Assembly: GCA_018241405.1 (NCBI GenBank)
Contig: JAFEDY010000057.1
Coordinates: forward strand, 1 to 49,739
Direction: 5' to 3'
From: Pseudomonadota bacterium
GTDB taxonomy: Bacteria; Pseudomonadota; Gammaproteobacteria; Burkholderiales; Burkholderiaceae_C
Length of the DNA: 49,739 nucleotides
The position numbers were made by a program, and so were the translations under genes. Each line of letters begins with the position of its first letter. Within the stretch, counting starts at the first letter, position 1. The notes under the pieces are model-generated. The model saw only the letters and a list, made by a program, of their open reading frames with translations, had not been told where the DNA came from and ran no database searches. Shown piece by piece: positions 1-10,331 of this stretch.

Positions 1-1109
1 AAGGCGATGCCGTCGATCACGCCAATGATGTCGGCGATTCTGCGGCTGGCGTCGTTGATGCCGCGCATGGTGTCCACCACTTCGGCCACCACCTCGCCGC
101 CCTGCACGGCCACGGTGCTGGCGCTCATGGCCAGCTGGTTGGCCTGGGCGGCGTTGTCGGCGTTCTGGCGCACGGTGGCGCCCAGCTCTTCCATGGATGC
201 GGCGGTTTCTTCCAGCGCGCTGGCCTGGGATTCGGTGCGCGCCGACAGGTCGTGGTTGCCCTGGGCGATCTGGCTGCTGGCCGTGGCCACGCCTTCGGCA
301 TTGGCGCGCACGCCCATCACCACCCCGGCCAGGCTAGCCTGCATGTCGCGCAGCGCCCGGGTCAGCAGACCCAGCTCATCACTGCTTTTCACCACCAGAT
401 CCGCGCTCAGGTTGCCCTTGGCAATCTCTCTTGCGGCATGCACGGCCTGCCTCACAGGCGCCGTGATCAGGCGCGTGATCCACATCCCCAGCGCCAGCGC
501 GGCCAGCACGGCCACGACCAACAGCGTCAGCACCGTGGCGCGGGCAATGCCAAACAACTGCTGCGAATCCTCGTAGGCCGTGATCCCCTGGGCCGAATTG
601 ATCTTGGAGAGGCGTCCCGTGGTCTCGGCCATGGCGATGAAGGCCTTCATCGAACCGCTGTACAGCAGCTCGCTGGCCTCGGCCTGGAGCGCCCCGCCCT
701 GTGCCGCCATATCCAGCAGCTGCGCCTGAAAGCGCAGGTATTCGGCGCGGTGGGTCTTGAACTCCTGGAACTCCGGCGCTTCCTGCGGTGTCACCAGCGT
801 CGCATATCGCTGCTCCAGATCGGCGAGCATGGCGCTGACCTTCTTCACGTCCTCGGCCAGTTGCGCCTTCAGCTTCTGGTCCTGATTGAGCACCATGCCG
901 ATCTCGCTGGCACGCAATCGGTTGGACGTGGAGCGCATGTCCCCCAGCAACTGCACGCTGGGCAGGCGCTGGGTAGCGATAGCCCGGGTGTTGTCGTTGA
1001 CCTTGCCCAGCTCGATCAAAGCCAAACCACCGAGCAGCGCCGTCAGCATCGCCATCACGGCAAAGGCCAGCCCCAGCTTGGCCCCCACCCGCAAATTTCC
1101 AAACAACAT
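1..1109 (-). CDS. Methyl-accepting chemotaxis protein, C-terminus cut by window edge
   Basis: This is an inner-membrane chemoreceptor that passes periplasmic ligand binding to CheA/CheW. The ATG at 1109 follows an AGGAG at good spacing. A first membrane segment lies near residues 10-30, then a helical periplasmic sensor of the four-helix-bundle type, a second membrane segment near 188-210, a HAMP domain, and the start of the cytoplasmic signalling domain with the pattern [20 protein letters not shown]. The reading frame runs off the window at ...[12 protein letters not shown], just before the conserved hairpin tip where CheW and CheA bind, so 369 residues are visible and the adaptation and tip regions are missing. 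It lies 47 bp downstream of cheW on the same strand, so the two are probably one transcript. The ligand cannot be told from the sequence. Confidence 0.93.
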   Translation of the reverse strand, partial: MLFGNLRVGAKLGLAFAVMAMLTALLGGLALIELGKVNDNTRAIATQRLPSVQLLGDMRSTSNRLRASEIGMVLNQDQKLKAQLAEDVKKVSAMLADLEQRYATLVTPQEAPEFQEFKTHRAEYLRFQAQLLDMAAQGGALQAEASELLYSGSMKAFIAMAETTGRLSKINSAQGITAYEDSQQLFGIARATVLTLLVVAVLAALALGMWITRLITAPVRQAVHAAREIAKGNLSADLVVKSSDELGLLTRALRDMQASLAGVVMGVRANAEGVATASSQIAQGNHDLSARTESQASALEETAASMEELGATVRQNADNAAQANQLAMSASTVAVQGGEVVAEVVDTMRGINDASRRIADIIGVIDGIA

Positions 1110-1156
1110 TCACACACTCCTTGCTATACGTCCGTGGCGTCGTGGCGTCGTTGGCC

Positions 1157-1663
1157 TCAGGCGGCGGCAGCAGACTTGACCAGGCCCATCTCTGCGCTGC
1201 TGAGCAGCGATTCGATGTCCACCACGATCAACAGGCGCCCATCGTTCGCAGCGATACCGCGCACGAAGGATGCGTCCACCTGCCCTTGGAAATGCGGTGC
1301 CGGTTTGATGGCATCGGCGGACAGCGCCACCACGTCGGCCACGGCATCCACCACGGCGCCGAGCACCATTGCGCCCACGTGGAGGATGATGACCACCGTG
1401 AAGTCGGTGTAATCGGCCCGGGCGCAACCGAGCTTCAGGCGCAGATCCACGATGGGCACGATGACGCCGCGCAGGTCGATCACGCCCTTGATGAACTCGG
1501 GCGCATGGGCCAGGCGCGTGGGCTGCTCGTAGGAGCGGATTTCCTGCACACGCAGGATGTCAATGCCGTACTCCTCCTGTCCCAGGCGGAAAGTCAGGTA
1601 CTGCGCCGCTGCACCGGAGGAGGCAGGACGGGTGGAAAGCCGTGCGGCGGGGGCGGACAACAT
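1157..1663 (-). CDS. cheW: Chemotaxis coupling protein CheW
   Basis: CheW links chemoreceptors to the histidine kinase CheA in the cytoplasmic signalling array. The 168-residue protein has a short variable Ala/Ser-rich N-terminus, then the CheW fold starting at QYLTFRLGQEEYGIDILRVQ, and the typical GVIDLRGVIVPIVDLRLKLG block that makes up the receptor and kinase contact surface. The length is normal for the family. The ATG at 1663 has an AGGAG seven bases upstream. The next gene on this strand is the chemoreceptor that starts 47 bp further on, which supports a cheW-mcp operon. No other chemotaxis gene is seen, so the main che cluster must lie elsewhere, possibly just left of the window. Confidence 0.95.
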   Translation of the reverse strand: MLSAPAARLSTRPASSGAAAQYLTFRLGQEEYGIDILRVQEIRSYEQPTRLAHAPEFIKGVIDLRGVIVPIVDLRLKLGCARADYTDFTVVIILHVGAMVLGAVVDAVADVVALSADAIKPAPHFQGQVDASFVRGIAANDGRLLIVVDIESLLSSAEMGLVKSAAAA

Positions 1664-1749
1664 GCGGGACTCCTGGATAGCCTTGAGAGGCTGGGCAGCA
1701 TAGCAACCCAGAAGTTACGAATGCTAACACTCACCGCGTGCGGCAGTAC

Positions 1750-2736
1750 TCAATCCAGCGTCAGGTTCTGCTTCTTCACCACTTCCTTGTAGGTGGCAAA
1801 CTCGCTCTTGATCTGCTCGCCAAACTGCTCAGGGGTGTTGGCGATCACGATAGAACCGGTGTCCTCGATGCGCTTTTTCACGGCCGGATCGGCCAGCACC
1901 TTCTTGACGGCGCTGTTGATCCTGTCCACGACCTCCTTGGGCGTGCCCTTGGGACCCAGGATGCCGTAGAAGGCCATGCGGTTCACGGGCTCCAGCCCTA
2001 CCTCCTTGAAGGTAGGCACGTTGGGCAGCACGGCCAGGCGCTGCGGCGCCGCCACCACGATGGGGATCAGGCGGCCTTCCTTGATGAAGGGCAGCGAGGA
2101 AGGCAGGTTGTCCAGGTTCATGTTCACCTGACCGGCCACCACGTCGTTCAGCGCCGGCCCCGCGCCGCGATAGGGCACATGCGTCATCTGCACGCCGGCC
2201 ATGCTCTTGTACAGCTCCATCAGCATGTGCGTGATGCTGCCGGTGCCCGTGGAGGCATAGGAATACTTGCCGGGGTTCTTCTTCAGCTCATCGACGAAGC
2301 CCTTGTAGTCGTGGCCGGGGAACTTCGGGTTGACGGCAATGACGTTGGGCGTCGCGGCGATGTTGATGATGGGCACGAAGTCCGTCTCGGGGTTGTACGG
2401 GAACTTCGGGGTAATCGCCGGGTTGGTGGCGATGGTGGAGACGGTGGCCACGCTCAGCGTGTAGCCGTCGGGTTTGGCGCGCATGGCCTCGGTGGCGCCG
2501 ATGGTGCCGCCGGCGCCGCCCTTGTTGTCCACCACCACGGCCTGGCCCAGCTCGCGCCCCAGCGGGTCGGCCACCACGCGGGCGATGATGTCGGTGGTGC
2601 CGCCGGCGGCAAAGGGCACGATCAGGCGAATGGGCTTGTTCGGGTAGGCCGCCTGGGCCAGCACAGTCGAGCCGGCTGCAATGGCCAGGCCGCCGATGAG
2701 AGCGCGCGCGACAAGACGCAAGGAAAAACCGTGCAT
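1750..2736 (-). CDS. Bug/TctC-family tripartite tricarboxylate transporter binding protein
   Basis: This is a periplasmic solute-binding protein of the Bug family, which is strongly expanded in Burkholderiales and usually binds small carboxylates. The chosen ATG (2736) follows CACAGGAG and gives a clean signal peptide (MHGFSLRLVARALIGGLA then cleavage near LAQA-AYP). Family landmarks are YPNKPIRLIVPFAAGGTTD near the mature start, VVVDNKGGAGGTIG, and VPYRGAGPALNDVVAGQVNM. It has 328 residues, normal for the family. No TctA or TctB membrane subunit lies beside it, as is common for Bug proteins. It is 49 bp downstream of the hydroxyacid dehydrogenase, so the likely ligand is the hydroxy- or keto-acid handled by that enzyme; this is an inference. 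Confidence 0.92.
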   Translation of the reverse strand: MHGFSLRLVARALIGGLAIAAGSTVLAQAAYPNKPIRLIVPFAAGGTTDIIARVVADPLGRELGQAVVVDNKGGAGGTIGATEAMRAKPDGYTLSVATVSTIATNPAITPKFPYNPETDFVPIINIAATPNVIAVNPKFPGHDYKGFVDELKKNPGKYSYASTGTGSITHMLMELYKSMAGVQMTHVPYRGAGPALNDVVAGQVNMNLDNLPSSLPFIKEGRLIPIVVAAPQRLAVLPNVPTFKEVGLEPVNRMAFYGILGPKGTPKEVVDRINSAVKKVLADPAVKKRIEDTGSIVIANTPEQFGEQIKSEFATYKEVVKKQNLTLD

Positions 2737-2785
2737 GAGAAAACTCCTGTGATGGGTTGAAGAAACGATGGATTGGGCCGGCCGA

Positions 2786-3982
2786 TCACGCGCGGCGGCG
2801 CACGATGTGCTGCAGCCCCAGTTCGGCGCAGCCGGTAACGCCAAGCATAGCCATGTTCCGATCCACCTCGCCCCGCAGCAGGCCTATGGCATGGGCCACG
2901 CCGGCCTCGCCCGCCACGGCGGCGGCGTAGTTGAAGGGGCGGCCCACCAGCACCATGCGCGCGCCCAGGGCCAGGGCCTTGAGCACGTCCGAGCCGCGCC
3001 GAAAGCCGCTGTCGATGAGCACGGGGTAGTCCGGCCCCACGGCGGCCACCACGGCTTCGAGCACACGCAGGGGCGACACGGCCCCGTCGAGCTGGCGCCC
3101 GCCATGGTTGGACAGCACGATGGCGTCGGCCCCCACGCGCCGGGCCTGCAATGCGTCCGCCACGCTGAGCAGCCCCTTGACCACCAGGGGGCCCTTCCAG
3201 CGCCGGCGGATGGCCGCGATATGGCCCCAGCTCAGGTGGTCGCGCGCCGAGAAGTCGCGCAGCACGCTGGATGACATGATGGGCGCGCCGCGCGTGGCAA
3301 ACGAATTCTCGAAATGCGGCATGCCGTGGCGCAGCAGCGTGCGCAGGAAGGTGCCCGCCACCCAGCGCGGCCGCGTCATGCCGTCCCAGGCCAGGCGCAG
3401 GCTGGGGCGCAGCGGCGTGGAAAACCCGGTGCGGATGTTGTTCTCGCGGTTGGCCGAGACGGGGATGTCCACCGTCACCACCAGCGTGCCGAAGCCCGCG
3501 CGCGCCACGCGGTCGATGAGCGCGTCGATGCGCTCCTGGTCGCCCGGTATATAGGCCTGAAACCAGGTCGCCGGGCTCTCGCGCGCCACCTCCTCCATGG
3601 GAATCAGCGAGGTGCCGCTCATGACGGAGACGATGCCCGCCTGCTGCGCCGCACGCGCCAGCACCAGGTCGCCGCGGTAGGTGGAGAGCGCGTTGATGCC
3701 CATGGGCGCGATGCCAAACGGGCTGCTGTAGCGCTGGCCGAACAGCTCCACCGCCTGCGAGCCCCGGGACACGTCGCGCAGCACCTGGGTGACGAAGCCG
3801 TATTCGCCAAACACCTCGCGGTTGTCACGCAGCGAGCCGTTGTCCTCGGCCGCGCCGGCGATGTAGCCGAAGATGGGCCGCGGCAGGCGCCGGCGCGCCG
3901 CGGCCTCGAAGTCGTGCAGCGACAGCATGTTGCGCAGCGCGGCGGGCAGCTTGACAGAGGTGGGTTCGGCGTAGGAGGCCAT
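2786..3982 (-). CDS. FMN-dependent alpha-hydroxyacid dehydrogenase (L-lactate dehydrogenase / glycolate oxidase family)
   Basis: This enzyme oxidises a 2-hydroxyacid (such as L-lactate, mandelate or glycolate) to the 2-ketoacid through FMN. Visible landmarks are RPIFGYIAGAAED near the N-terminus, SPFGIAPMGINAL, the substrate/FMN segment FQAYIPGDQE, VVTVDIPVSANRENN, the FMN lysine in LVVKGLL, the catalytic-base motif SNHGGRQLDG (His with the substrate-binding Arg), and LIDSGFRRGSDVLKALALGA for the phosphate. It has 398 residues, normal for the family. The ATG at 3982 is preferred over an in-frame TTG at 4027, although no strong ribosome-binding site is seen. It forms a likely operon with the downstream Bug protein and is divergent from a LysR gene 112 bp away. 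The exact substrate is not resolved; lactate is only one option. Confidence 0.9.
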   Translation of the reverse strand: MASYAEPTSVKLPAALRNMLSLHDFEAAARRRLPRPIFGYIAGAAEDNGSLRDNREVFGEYGFVTQVLRDVSRGSQAVELFGQRYSSPFGIAPMGINALSTYRGDLVLARAAQQAGIVSVMSGTSLIPMEEVARESPATWFQAYIPGDQERIDALIDRVARAGFGTLVVTVDIPVSANRENNIRTGFSTPLRPSLRLAWDGMTRPRWVAGTFLRTLLRHGMPHFENSFATRGAPIMSSSVLRDFSARDHLSWGHIAAIRRRWKGPLVVKGLLSVADALQARRVGADAIVLSNHGGRQLDGAVSPLRVLEAVVAAVGPDYPVLIDSGFRRGSDVLKALALGARMVLVGRPFNYAAAVAGEAGVAHAIGLLRGEVDRNMAMLGVTGCAELGLQHIVRRRA

Positions 3983-4043
3983 GGCGTGGATGCGGGTTGC
4001 GGCGGAGGGTGATCGCACTGTAGGCAAGCCGATTCATGCGTAA

Positions 4044-4075
4044 AAGCGAAATATTTAGAATGAATATGTTCGCTT
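4044..4075. promoter_or_regulatory. Dyad in the LysR / hydroxyacid dehydrogenase divergent promoter
   Basis: An inverted repeat AAGCGAA-N18-TTCGCTT sits in the 112-bp gap between the two divergent genes. The AT-rich interior (AATATTTAGAATGAATAT) is itself partly symmetrical. LysR regulators usually bind such interrupted dyads between their own gene and a divergent target. The role is inferred from position and symmetry only. Confidence 0.5.
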
Positions 4076-4094
4076 ATTAGAAACGTCATCCGCC

Positions 4095-5006
4095 ATGCAG
4101 CAGCCCTCCATCAAGCAGCTCGAAGCCTTCTGGTGGGCCGCCACCTGTGCCAACTTCGCGACCGCGGCCGAGCGCGTGCACCTGTCGGTGTCGTCGCTGT
4201 CCAAGCGCATCACCGAGCTGGAGGCCGCGCTGGGCCAGGCGTTGTTCGACCGCAGCGGTCACCGCGCCGTGCTGACCGAGGCGGGCGAGCGCCTGCTGCC
4301 CGCCACGCTCAACGTGCTCAACGCCATGGCCGCCCTGGGCCAGACGCTGGATGCGCCGGCGCAGCTCACGGGCCGCTGCCGCTTCGGCGTGGGCGATCTG
4401 TCGGCCCTGACCTGGCTGCCGGCCTTCGTGGCCGCCGCGCGGCTGGCGCACCCGCGGCTGGCGTTGGAGCCCCATGTGGATGTGGGCGGCGTGCTGGAGC
4501 GCCGCCTGGCCGACGGCGAGCTGGACTTTGCCGTGATCGCGGGCCGCTCCTCGCGCAGCGAGCTGCTGTCCCAGCCCGTGGGCGCAGCACGCTTCGCCTG
4601 GGCCGCCGCGCCCGGCCTTGCTGGAGACGACCATCTGGACGCCAAAGCACTATTGCAGAGCCACCCGCTGGTGACGCTGCCGCCCGGCGCGGGCACCACC
4701 CGGCTGCTGGACGACTGGCTGCTGGCCCACCAGGCCACGGCGCAGGAGCGCATCACCTGCAACAGCTGGGGGGCCGTGGCGGGCATGCTGCGCCAGGGCC
4801 TGGGGGTGGGCTTTCTGCCCGCGCACTGGGTGAACGCGCTGGGCCTTCGCGCCGTGGGCGCCGATGCGCCGCTGGCGCCGCTGCACTACGCCTTCCAGTG
4901 GCGACGCGGCGACGCGCGGGCGCTGATCGCGGCCATGCAGCCGCTGGCGCAGGCGCGGGTGGATTTTTCGGCATCGCCGGCATTCGCCAGCGCGGCGGTT
5001 GCGTGA
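4095..5006 (+). CDS. LysR-family transcriptional regulator
   Basis: This 303-residue regulator has the LysR winged helix-turn-helix in its first 60 residues (QLEAFWWAATCANFATAAER, then HLSVSSLSKRITELEAALGQ and LFDRSGHRAVLTEAGERLL) and a periplasmic-binding-protein-like effector domain after residue 90. The divergent gene pair next to it, a hydroxyacid dehydrogenase with a solute-binding protein, is the likely target, so the effector may be the matching hydroxyacid or ketoacid (inference). The start ATG gives the standard LysR N-terminus. A hairpin terminator follows the stop by 19 bp. Confidence 0.93.
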   Translation: MQQPSIKQLEAFWWAATCANFATAAERVHLSVSSLSKRITELEAALGQALFDRSGHRAVLTEAGERLLPATLNVLNAMAALGQTLDAPAQLTGRCRFGVGDLSALTWLPAFVAAARLAHPRLALEPHVDVGGVLERRLADGELDFAVIAGRSSRSELLSQPVGAARFAWAAAPGLAGDDHLDAKALLQSHPLVTLPPGAGTTRLLDDWLLAHQATAQERITCNSWGAVAGMLRQGLGVGFLPAHWVNALGLRAVGADAPLAPLHYAFQWRRGDARALIAAMQPLAQARVDFSASPAFASAAVA

Positions 5007-5025
5007 CGCAAAGCCCAAAAAGAAA

Positions 5026-5051
5026 GCCGCCTTGCGGCGGCCTGTATTTTT
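5026..5051. terminator. Bidirectional rho-independent terminator between lysR and ppa
   Basis: The stem GCCGCC (5026-5031) pairs with GGCGGC (5036-5041) around a TTGC loop. On the plus strand it is followed by CTGTATTTTT, and on the minus strand by TTTCTTTTT, so it can end both lysR and the convergent ppa transcript. Confidence 0.85.
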
Positions 5052-5063
5052 GGTGTTATTAAC

Positions 5064-5100
5064 CTGCAGCGCTTACCCAGCAAGCGCCAGAAGCTATCAA
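5064..5100. repeat. Palindromic intergenic repeat, copy 1
   Basis: CTGCAGCGCTT, a short spacer, then CAAGCGCCAGAAGCTATCAA. This is one of seven copies in the window that share GCGCT/AGCGC arms next to an AGCTATCAA tail. It lies between the lysR terminator and the end of ppa. Confidence 0.6.
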
Positions 5101-5111
5101 CACCATAGTGA

Positions 5112-5648
5112 TCAGCCCAAGGACTTCTTGTAGCTTTCCACGCCGTCCACGATTTCCTTGTGCGCGGCATCAATGCCGTCCCAGCCCAGCACCTTGACCC
5201 ACTTGCCCTCTTCCAGGTCCTTGTAGTGCTCGAAGAAATGGCTGATGGCCTTCAGGCGCATGGGGTTCACATCCTCCACGGTCTTCCAGTTTTCGTACAT
5301 CTTGAGGATCTTGGTCGTGGGCACGGCCAGCACCTTGCCGTCGATGCCGGCCTCGTCTTCCATCTTGAGGATGCCTAAAGCGCGGCAGGGCACGACCACG
5401 CCGGGCAGCAGCGGGTAAGGCGTGATCACCAGCACGTCCACCGGGTCACCGTCGCCCGACAGCGTCTGGGGGATATAGCCGTAGTTGCAGGGGTAGTACA
5501 TGGCCACGGTCAGGAAGCGGTCCACGAAGACGGCGCCGGAGTCCTTGTCCACCTCGTACTTAACGGGATCGGCTTCTGCGGGGATCTCGACCACCACGTT
5601 GAAGGTTTCTGGAAGGTTCTTACCGGGCTTGACGTTATTCAGCGACAT
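5112..5648 (-). CDS. ppa: Inorganic pyrophosphatase, soluble family I
   Basis: This cytoplasmic Mg-dependent enzyme hydrolyses pyrophosphate to two phosphates and so pulls biosynthetic reactions forward. It has 178 residues, the usual length of bacterial family I enzymes. Visible landmarks are the substrate lysines near [30 protein letters not shown], the metal-binding signature [10 protein letters not shown], and [13 protein letters not shown] with the downstream [17 protein letters not shown] block. It is transcribed away from hppA, the membrane pyrophosphatase, across a 269-bp gap. The same substrate can therefore be handled here either without energy capture (Ppa) or with proton pumping (HppA). 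Confidence 0.97.
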   Translation of the reverse strand: MSLNNVKPGKNLPETFNVVVEIPAEADPVKYEVDKDSGAVFVDRFLTVAMYYPCNYGYIPQTLSGDGDPVDVLVITPYPLLPGVVVPCRALGILKMEDEAGIDGKVLAVPTTKILKMYENWKTVEDVNPMRLKAISHFFEHYKDLEEGKWVKVLGWDGIDAAHKEIVDGVESYKKSLG

Positions 5649-5917
5649 GGTTGGGGGGTGGAGTGGTTGATGTGGCGTGACACCCGCGCCATTCAGACTG
5701 CATGTAGCGAAACCAGTGGCTCGGGATTAACCCTGGATTTTAGGCCTAGGCTGCTTGCAGCCAGCTTGCAGCGTGGCGTTTGGCGGTAAATTGACTTGGT
5801 TGGCCAATCGTCTCCAGCCCATCCGTGGCACCGGCATGGCGAGGAAGCAACGCAGGGGAAGCTCCACCACCCGCGTTGCGCTTCCCATCCGAGCAAGACT
5901 AACGATGGAGATAACGA

Positions 5918-7996
<2,079 letters not shown>

Positions 7997-7997
7997 A

Positions 7998-8055
7998 AGC
8001 AACTATCAAAACAAGAGCTGCCAGCGCCCTGTGAATGGGCGCTGGCGGCTTTTTT
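7998..8055 (+). terminator. hppA terminator made from palindromic repeat copy 2
   Basis: After the hppA stop, AACTATCAAAACAAG leads into the stem AGCTGCCAGCGCCC (8016-8029) pairing with GGGCGCTGGCGGCT (8037-8050), with one G-T pair, followed by a T run. The same sequence is a full copy of the intergenic repeat, so here the repeat supplies the terminator. Confidence 0.88.
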
Positions 8056-8170
8056 AATGCCAAACCACACCAGCCGCCCGCACGAATGGCGAGCGGCACG
8101 CTCGCGCAACAAGAGGGCCAACGCACAGCCGCGACAGCACGCCGGCCATGCCTGCCGCACAATAGTCCGC

Positions 8171-9604
8171 ATGCAGCACCACTACATCGCCAATGCGGCC
8201 GTGCCCTCGTCGTCGGGGCGCACCATCGCCGTGATCGACCCCTCCGACGGCCAGCCCTATGACGAGATCCAGCGCGGCACGCCCGAGGACGTGGACGCCG
8301 CCGTGCAGGCCGCCCAGCAGTGCTACGACAGCGTCTGGCGCAAGCTGGCCCCGGCCGAACGCGGGCGGCTGCTGCAGCGCCTGTCGGCCAAAATCACAGA
8401 ACATGCCGAGGAGCTCGCCGCCATAGAGCAGCGCGACTGCGGTAAGCCCACCAAACAAGCCCGCGCCGACGCCGCCGCGCTGGCGCGCTACTTCGAGTTC
8501 TACGCCGGCGCCTGCGACAAGCTGCATGGCGAGACCATTCCCTACCAGGAGGGCTTCAGCGTGCTCACCTGGCGCGAGCCCCATGGCGTGACCGGCCACA
8601 TCGTGCCCTGGAACTACCCGATGCAGATCTTCGGCCGCTGCGTAGCCGCTGCGCTGGCCGCGGGCAATGTCTGCGTGGTCAAGCCGTCCGAGGACGCCTG
8701 CCTGTCGCTGCTGCGCGTGGCCCAGCTCGCGGCCGAGGCGGGCCTGCCCGCGGGCGCCATCAACATCGTCACAGGCTACGGCCATGAGGTGGGCGAGGCG
8801 CTGGCCCGCCACCCGGGCATCCACCACATCAGCTTCACCGGCAGCCCCAAGGTGGGCACGCTGATCCAACAGGCCGCCGCCGAGCGCCACTGCCCCGTGA
8901 CGCTGGAGCTGGGCGGCAAGAGCCCGCAGATCGTCTTTGCCGACGCCGACCTGGACGCCGCCGTGCCGGTGATCATCAACGCCATCGTGCAGAACGCGGG
9001 CCAGACCTGCTCGGCCGGCTCGCGCCTGCTCATCGACTCGCTGATCTACGAGCCGCTGCTGGAGCGCCTGGGCCTGGCCTTCGAGCAACTGCGCGTGGGC
9101 CCGGCGGCCATGGACCTGGATCTGGGCCCCCTGATCCGCCAAAGCCAGCAGCAGCGCGTGTGGGACTTCCTGTCCGACGCGCAGGTGGCCGGCATCCCGC
9201 TCGTAGCCCAGGGCACGGTGGTCGACGAGGCGCCCGACACCGGCTACTACCAGGCCCCCACCCTGCTGCGCGACGTGCCGGCGCAGCACCGCCTGGCGCA
9301 GCAGGAGATCTTCGGCCCGGTGCTGGCCGCCATGCCGTTTCACGACGAGGACGAGGCCGTGGCGCTGGCCAATGCCACGCAATTCGGCCTGGTGGCCGGC
9401 GTGTGGACGCGCGACGGCGCGCGCCAGCTGCGCATGGCGCGGCGCGTGCAAAGCGGCCAGGTGTTCATCAACAACTACGGCGCCGGCGGCGGTGTGGAGC
9501 TGCCGTTTGGCGGCGTGAAATCCAGCGGCCACGGGCGCGAAAAGGGCTTCGAGGCGCTGTACGGCTTCACCACGCTCAAGACCGTGGCCATACGCCACGG
9601 CTGA
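8171..9604 (+). CDS. NAD(P)-dependent aldehyde dehydrogenase
   Basis: This enzyme oxidises an aldehyde to the carboxylic acid. The 477-residue protein shows the full ALDH pattern: VPWNYPMQIFGRCVAAALAAG (cofactor fold), VKPSEDACLS, FTGSPKVGTLI, the general-base motif LELGGKSPQIVF, the nucleophile in NAGQTCSAGSR, and EIFGPVLAAMPF near the C-terminus. The ATG at 8171 gives the usual N-terminus (HHYIANAAV); the frame stays open further upstream without support. Subfamily signals point to the broad betaine/amino-aldehyde/phenylacetaldehyde group, but the substrate is not decided. The downstream DUF2889 gene starts 21 bp after its stop, across the hairpin linker described separately. Confidence 0.93.
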   Translation: MQHHYIANAAVPSSSGRTIAVIDPSDGQPYDEIQRGTPEDVDAAVQAAQQCYDSVWRKLAPAERGRLLQRLSAKITEHAEELAAIEQRDCGKPTKQARADAAALARYFEFYAGACDKLHGETIPYQEGFSVLTWREPHGVTGHIVPWNYPMQIFGRCVAAALAAGNVCVVKPSEDACLSLLRVAQLAAEAGLPAGAINIVTGYGHEVGEALARHPGIHHISFTGSPKVGTLIQQAAAERHCPVTLELGGKSPQIVFADADLDAAVPVIINAIVQNAGQTCSAGSRLLIDSLIYEPLLERLGLAFEQLRVGPAAMDLDLGPLIRQSQQQRVWDFLSDAQVAGIPLVAQGTVVDEAPDTGYYQAPTLLRDVPAQHRLAQQEIFGPVLAAMPFHDEDEAVALANATQFGLVAGVWTRDGARQLRMARRVQSGQVFINNYGAGGGVELPFGGVKSSGHGREKGFEALYGFTTLKTVAIRHG

Positions 9605-9628
9605 GAGGCTGAGAGTCTTTTGCCCATG
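9601..9628 (+). promoter_or_regulatory. Hairpin linker between ALDH and DUF2889 genes, copy A
   Basis: From the stop of one gene to the ATG of the next, the sequence has a small hairpin AGGCT-GAG-AGTCT followed by TTTTGCCC and ATG. It matches 26 of 28 bases of 28236-28263. The base change inside the stem is kept paired as G-T. It may act as a weak terminator, attenuator or mRNA-processing site (inference). Confidence 0.6.
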
Positions 9629-10180
9629 CCCCTGTCAGCCCCCCCACCCCGCACCGCCCGCCACATCCGCCGCGTCACCTACCAGGGCTTTGAACGCGAA
9701 GATGGCCTGTGGGACATAGAAGGCGAGCTGCACGACAGCAAGACCTACGACCTGCCCTCGCTGCGCGAGCCGGGGCAGGTACGCCGCGCCGGCACGCCCA
9801 TACACCATATGTGGCTGCGCGTGACGGTGGACCGCGATCTCGTCGTGCGCGCCATCGAATCCGCCATGGAGGCCCACCCCCTGGCGGACTGCCCCGAGGC
9901 CCAACGCGCCCTGCAGTCCATGGTCGGCTGCAGCATGACGCGCGGCTGGCGCCAGGCCGTCCAGACCCACCTGGGCGGCGTGGCCAGTTGCACCCATCTG
10001 CGCGAACTGCTGTTCAACCTGGCCACCGCCACCTTTCAGACCATCAGCGCCGTGTTCATCAGCCAGGGCGACGAGCCGCCGCGCCACCTGGGCCAGTGCA
10101 CGGGCTGGGACTGGGGCGGCCAGGGCGTGAAGGAACACTATCCCCGGTTCTACAAGCAGCCGCCAAAACTACTGAAATGA
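9626..10180 (+). CDS. DUF2889 domain protein
   Basis: This 184-residue protein of unknown function matches the DUF2889 pattern: [20 protein letters not shown] at the N-terminus, [21 protein letters not shown], the [12 protein letters not shown] block, and [13 protein letters not shown]. The ATG at 9626 is chosen over an in-frame TTG two codons upstream, as it fits the family start. It shares a transcript with the aldehyde dehydrogenase. Its last codons and its TGA stop fall inside a copy of the palindromic repeat (10168-10218), so the C-terminal tail KLLK is probably repeat-derived. Cellular role is unknown. Confidence 0.85.
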   Translation: MPLSAPPPRTARHIRRVTYQGFEREDGLWDIEGELHDSKTYDLPSLREPGQVRRAGTPIHHMWLRVTVDRDLVVRAIESAMEAHPLADCPEAQRALQSMVGCSMTRGWRQAVQTHLGGVASCTHLRELLFNLATATFQTISAVFISQGDEPPRHLGQCTGWDWGGQGVKEHYPRFYKQPPKLLK

Positions 10181-10218
10181 GAGCTTCCCGCGCTTGCTGG
10201 ATAAGCGCTGGGGCCCTG
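10168..10218. repeat. Palindromic intergenic repeat, copy 3 (overlaps the end of the DUF2889 gene)
   Basis: AACTACTGAAATGAGAGCTT, then CCGCGCTTGCTGGATAAGCGC and TGGGGCCC. It aligns base by base with copy 2 after hppA. The TGA stop of the DUF2889 gene lies inside it. The stem CGCGCTT/AAGCGC may fold in RNA, but no T run follows closely. Confidence 0.6.
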
Positions 10219-10264
10219 TTTCATATAAATTTCTGACCCGAAAACGTGACAGCCACCATGGCAG

Positions 10265-10280
10265 ATTGATCGAAATCAAT
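10265..10280. promoter_or_regulatory. FNR/Anr-type box upstream of moaA
   Basis: A perfect dyad TTGAT-CGAA-ATCAA (10266-10279), extended to ATTGAT...ATCAAT. This is the textbook FNR-family site (TTGAT-N4-ATCAA). Its centre is about 59 bp before the moaA ATG; a class II site at -41.5 would place the transcript start near 10314. No clear -10 element was found there. It suggests induction of the Mo-cofactor operon when oxygen is low. Confidence 0.8.
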
Positions 10281-10331
10281 TGCCGCACCCATGTGCATAC
10301 CCCTACGGCGCCCATGGGGCACAATTTGGCC

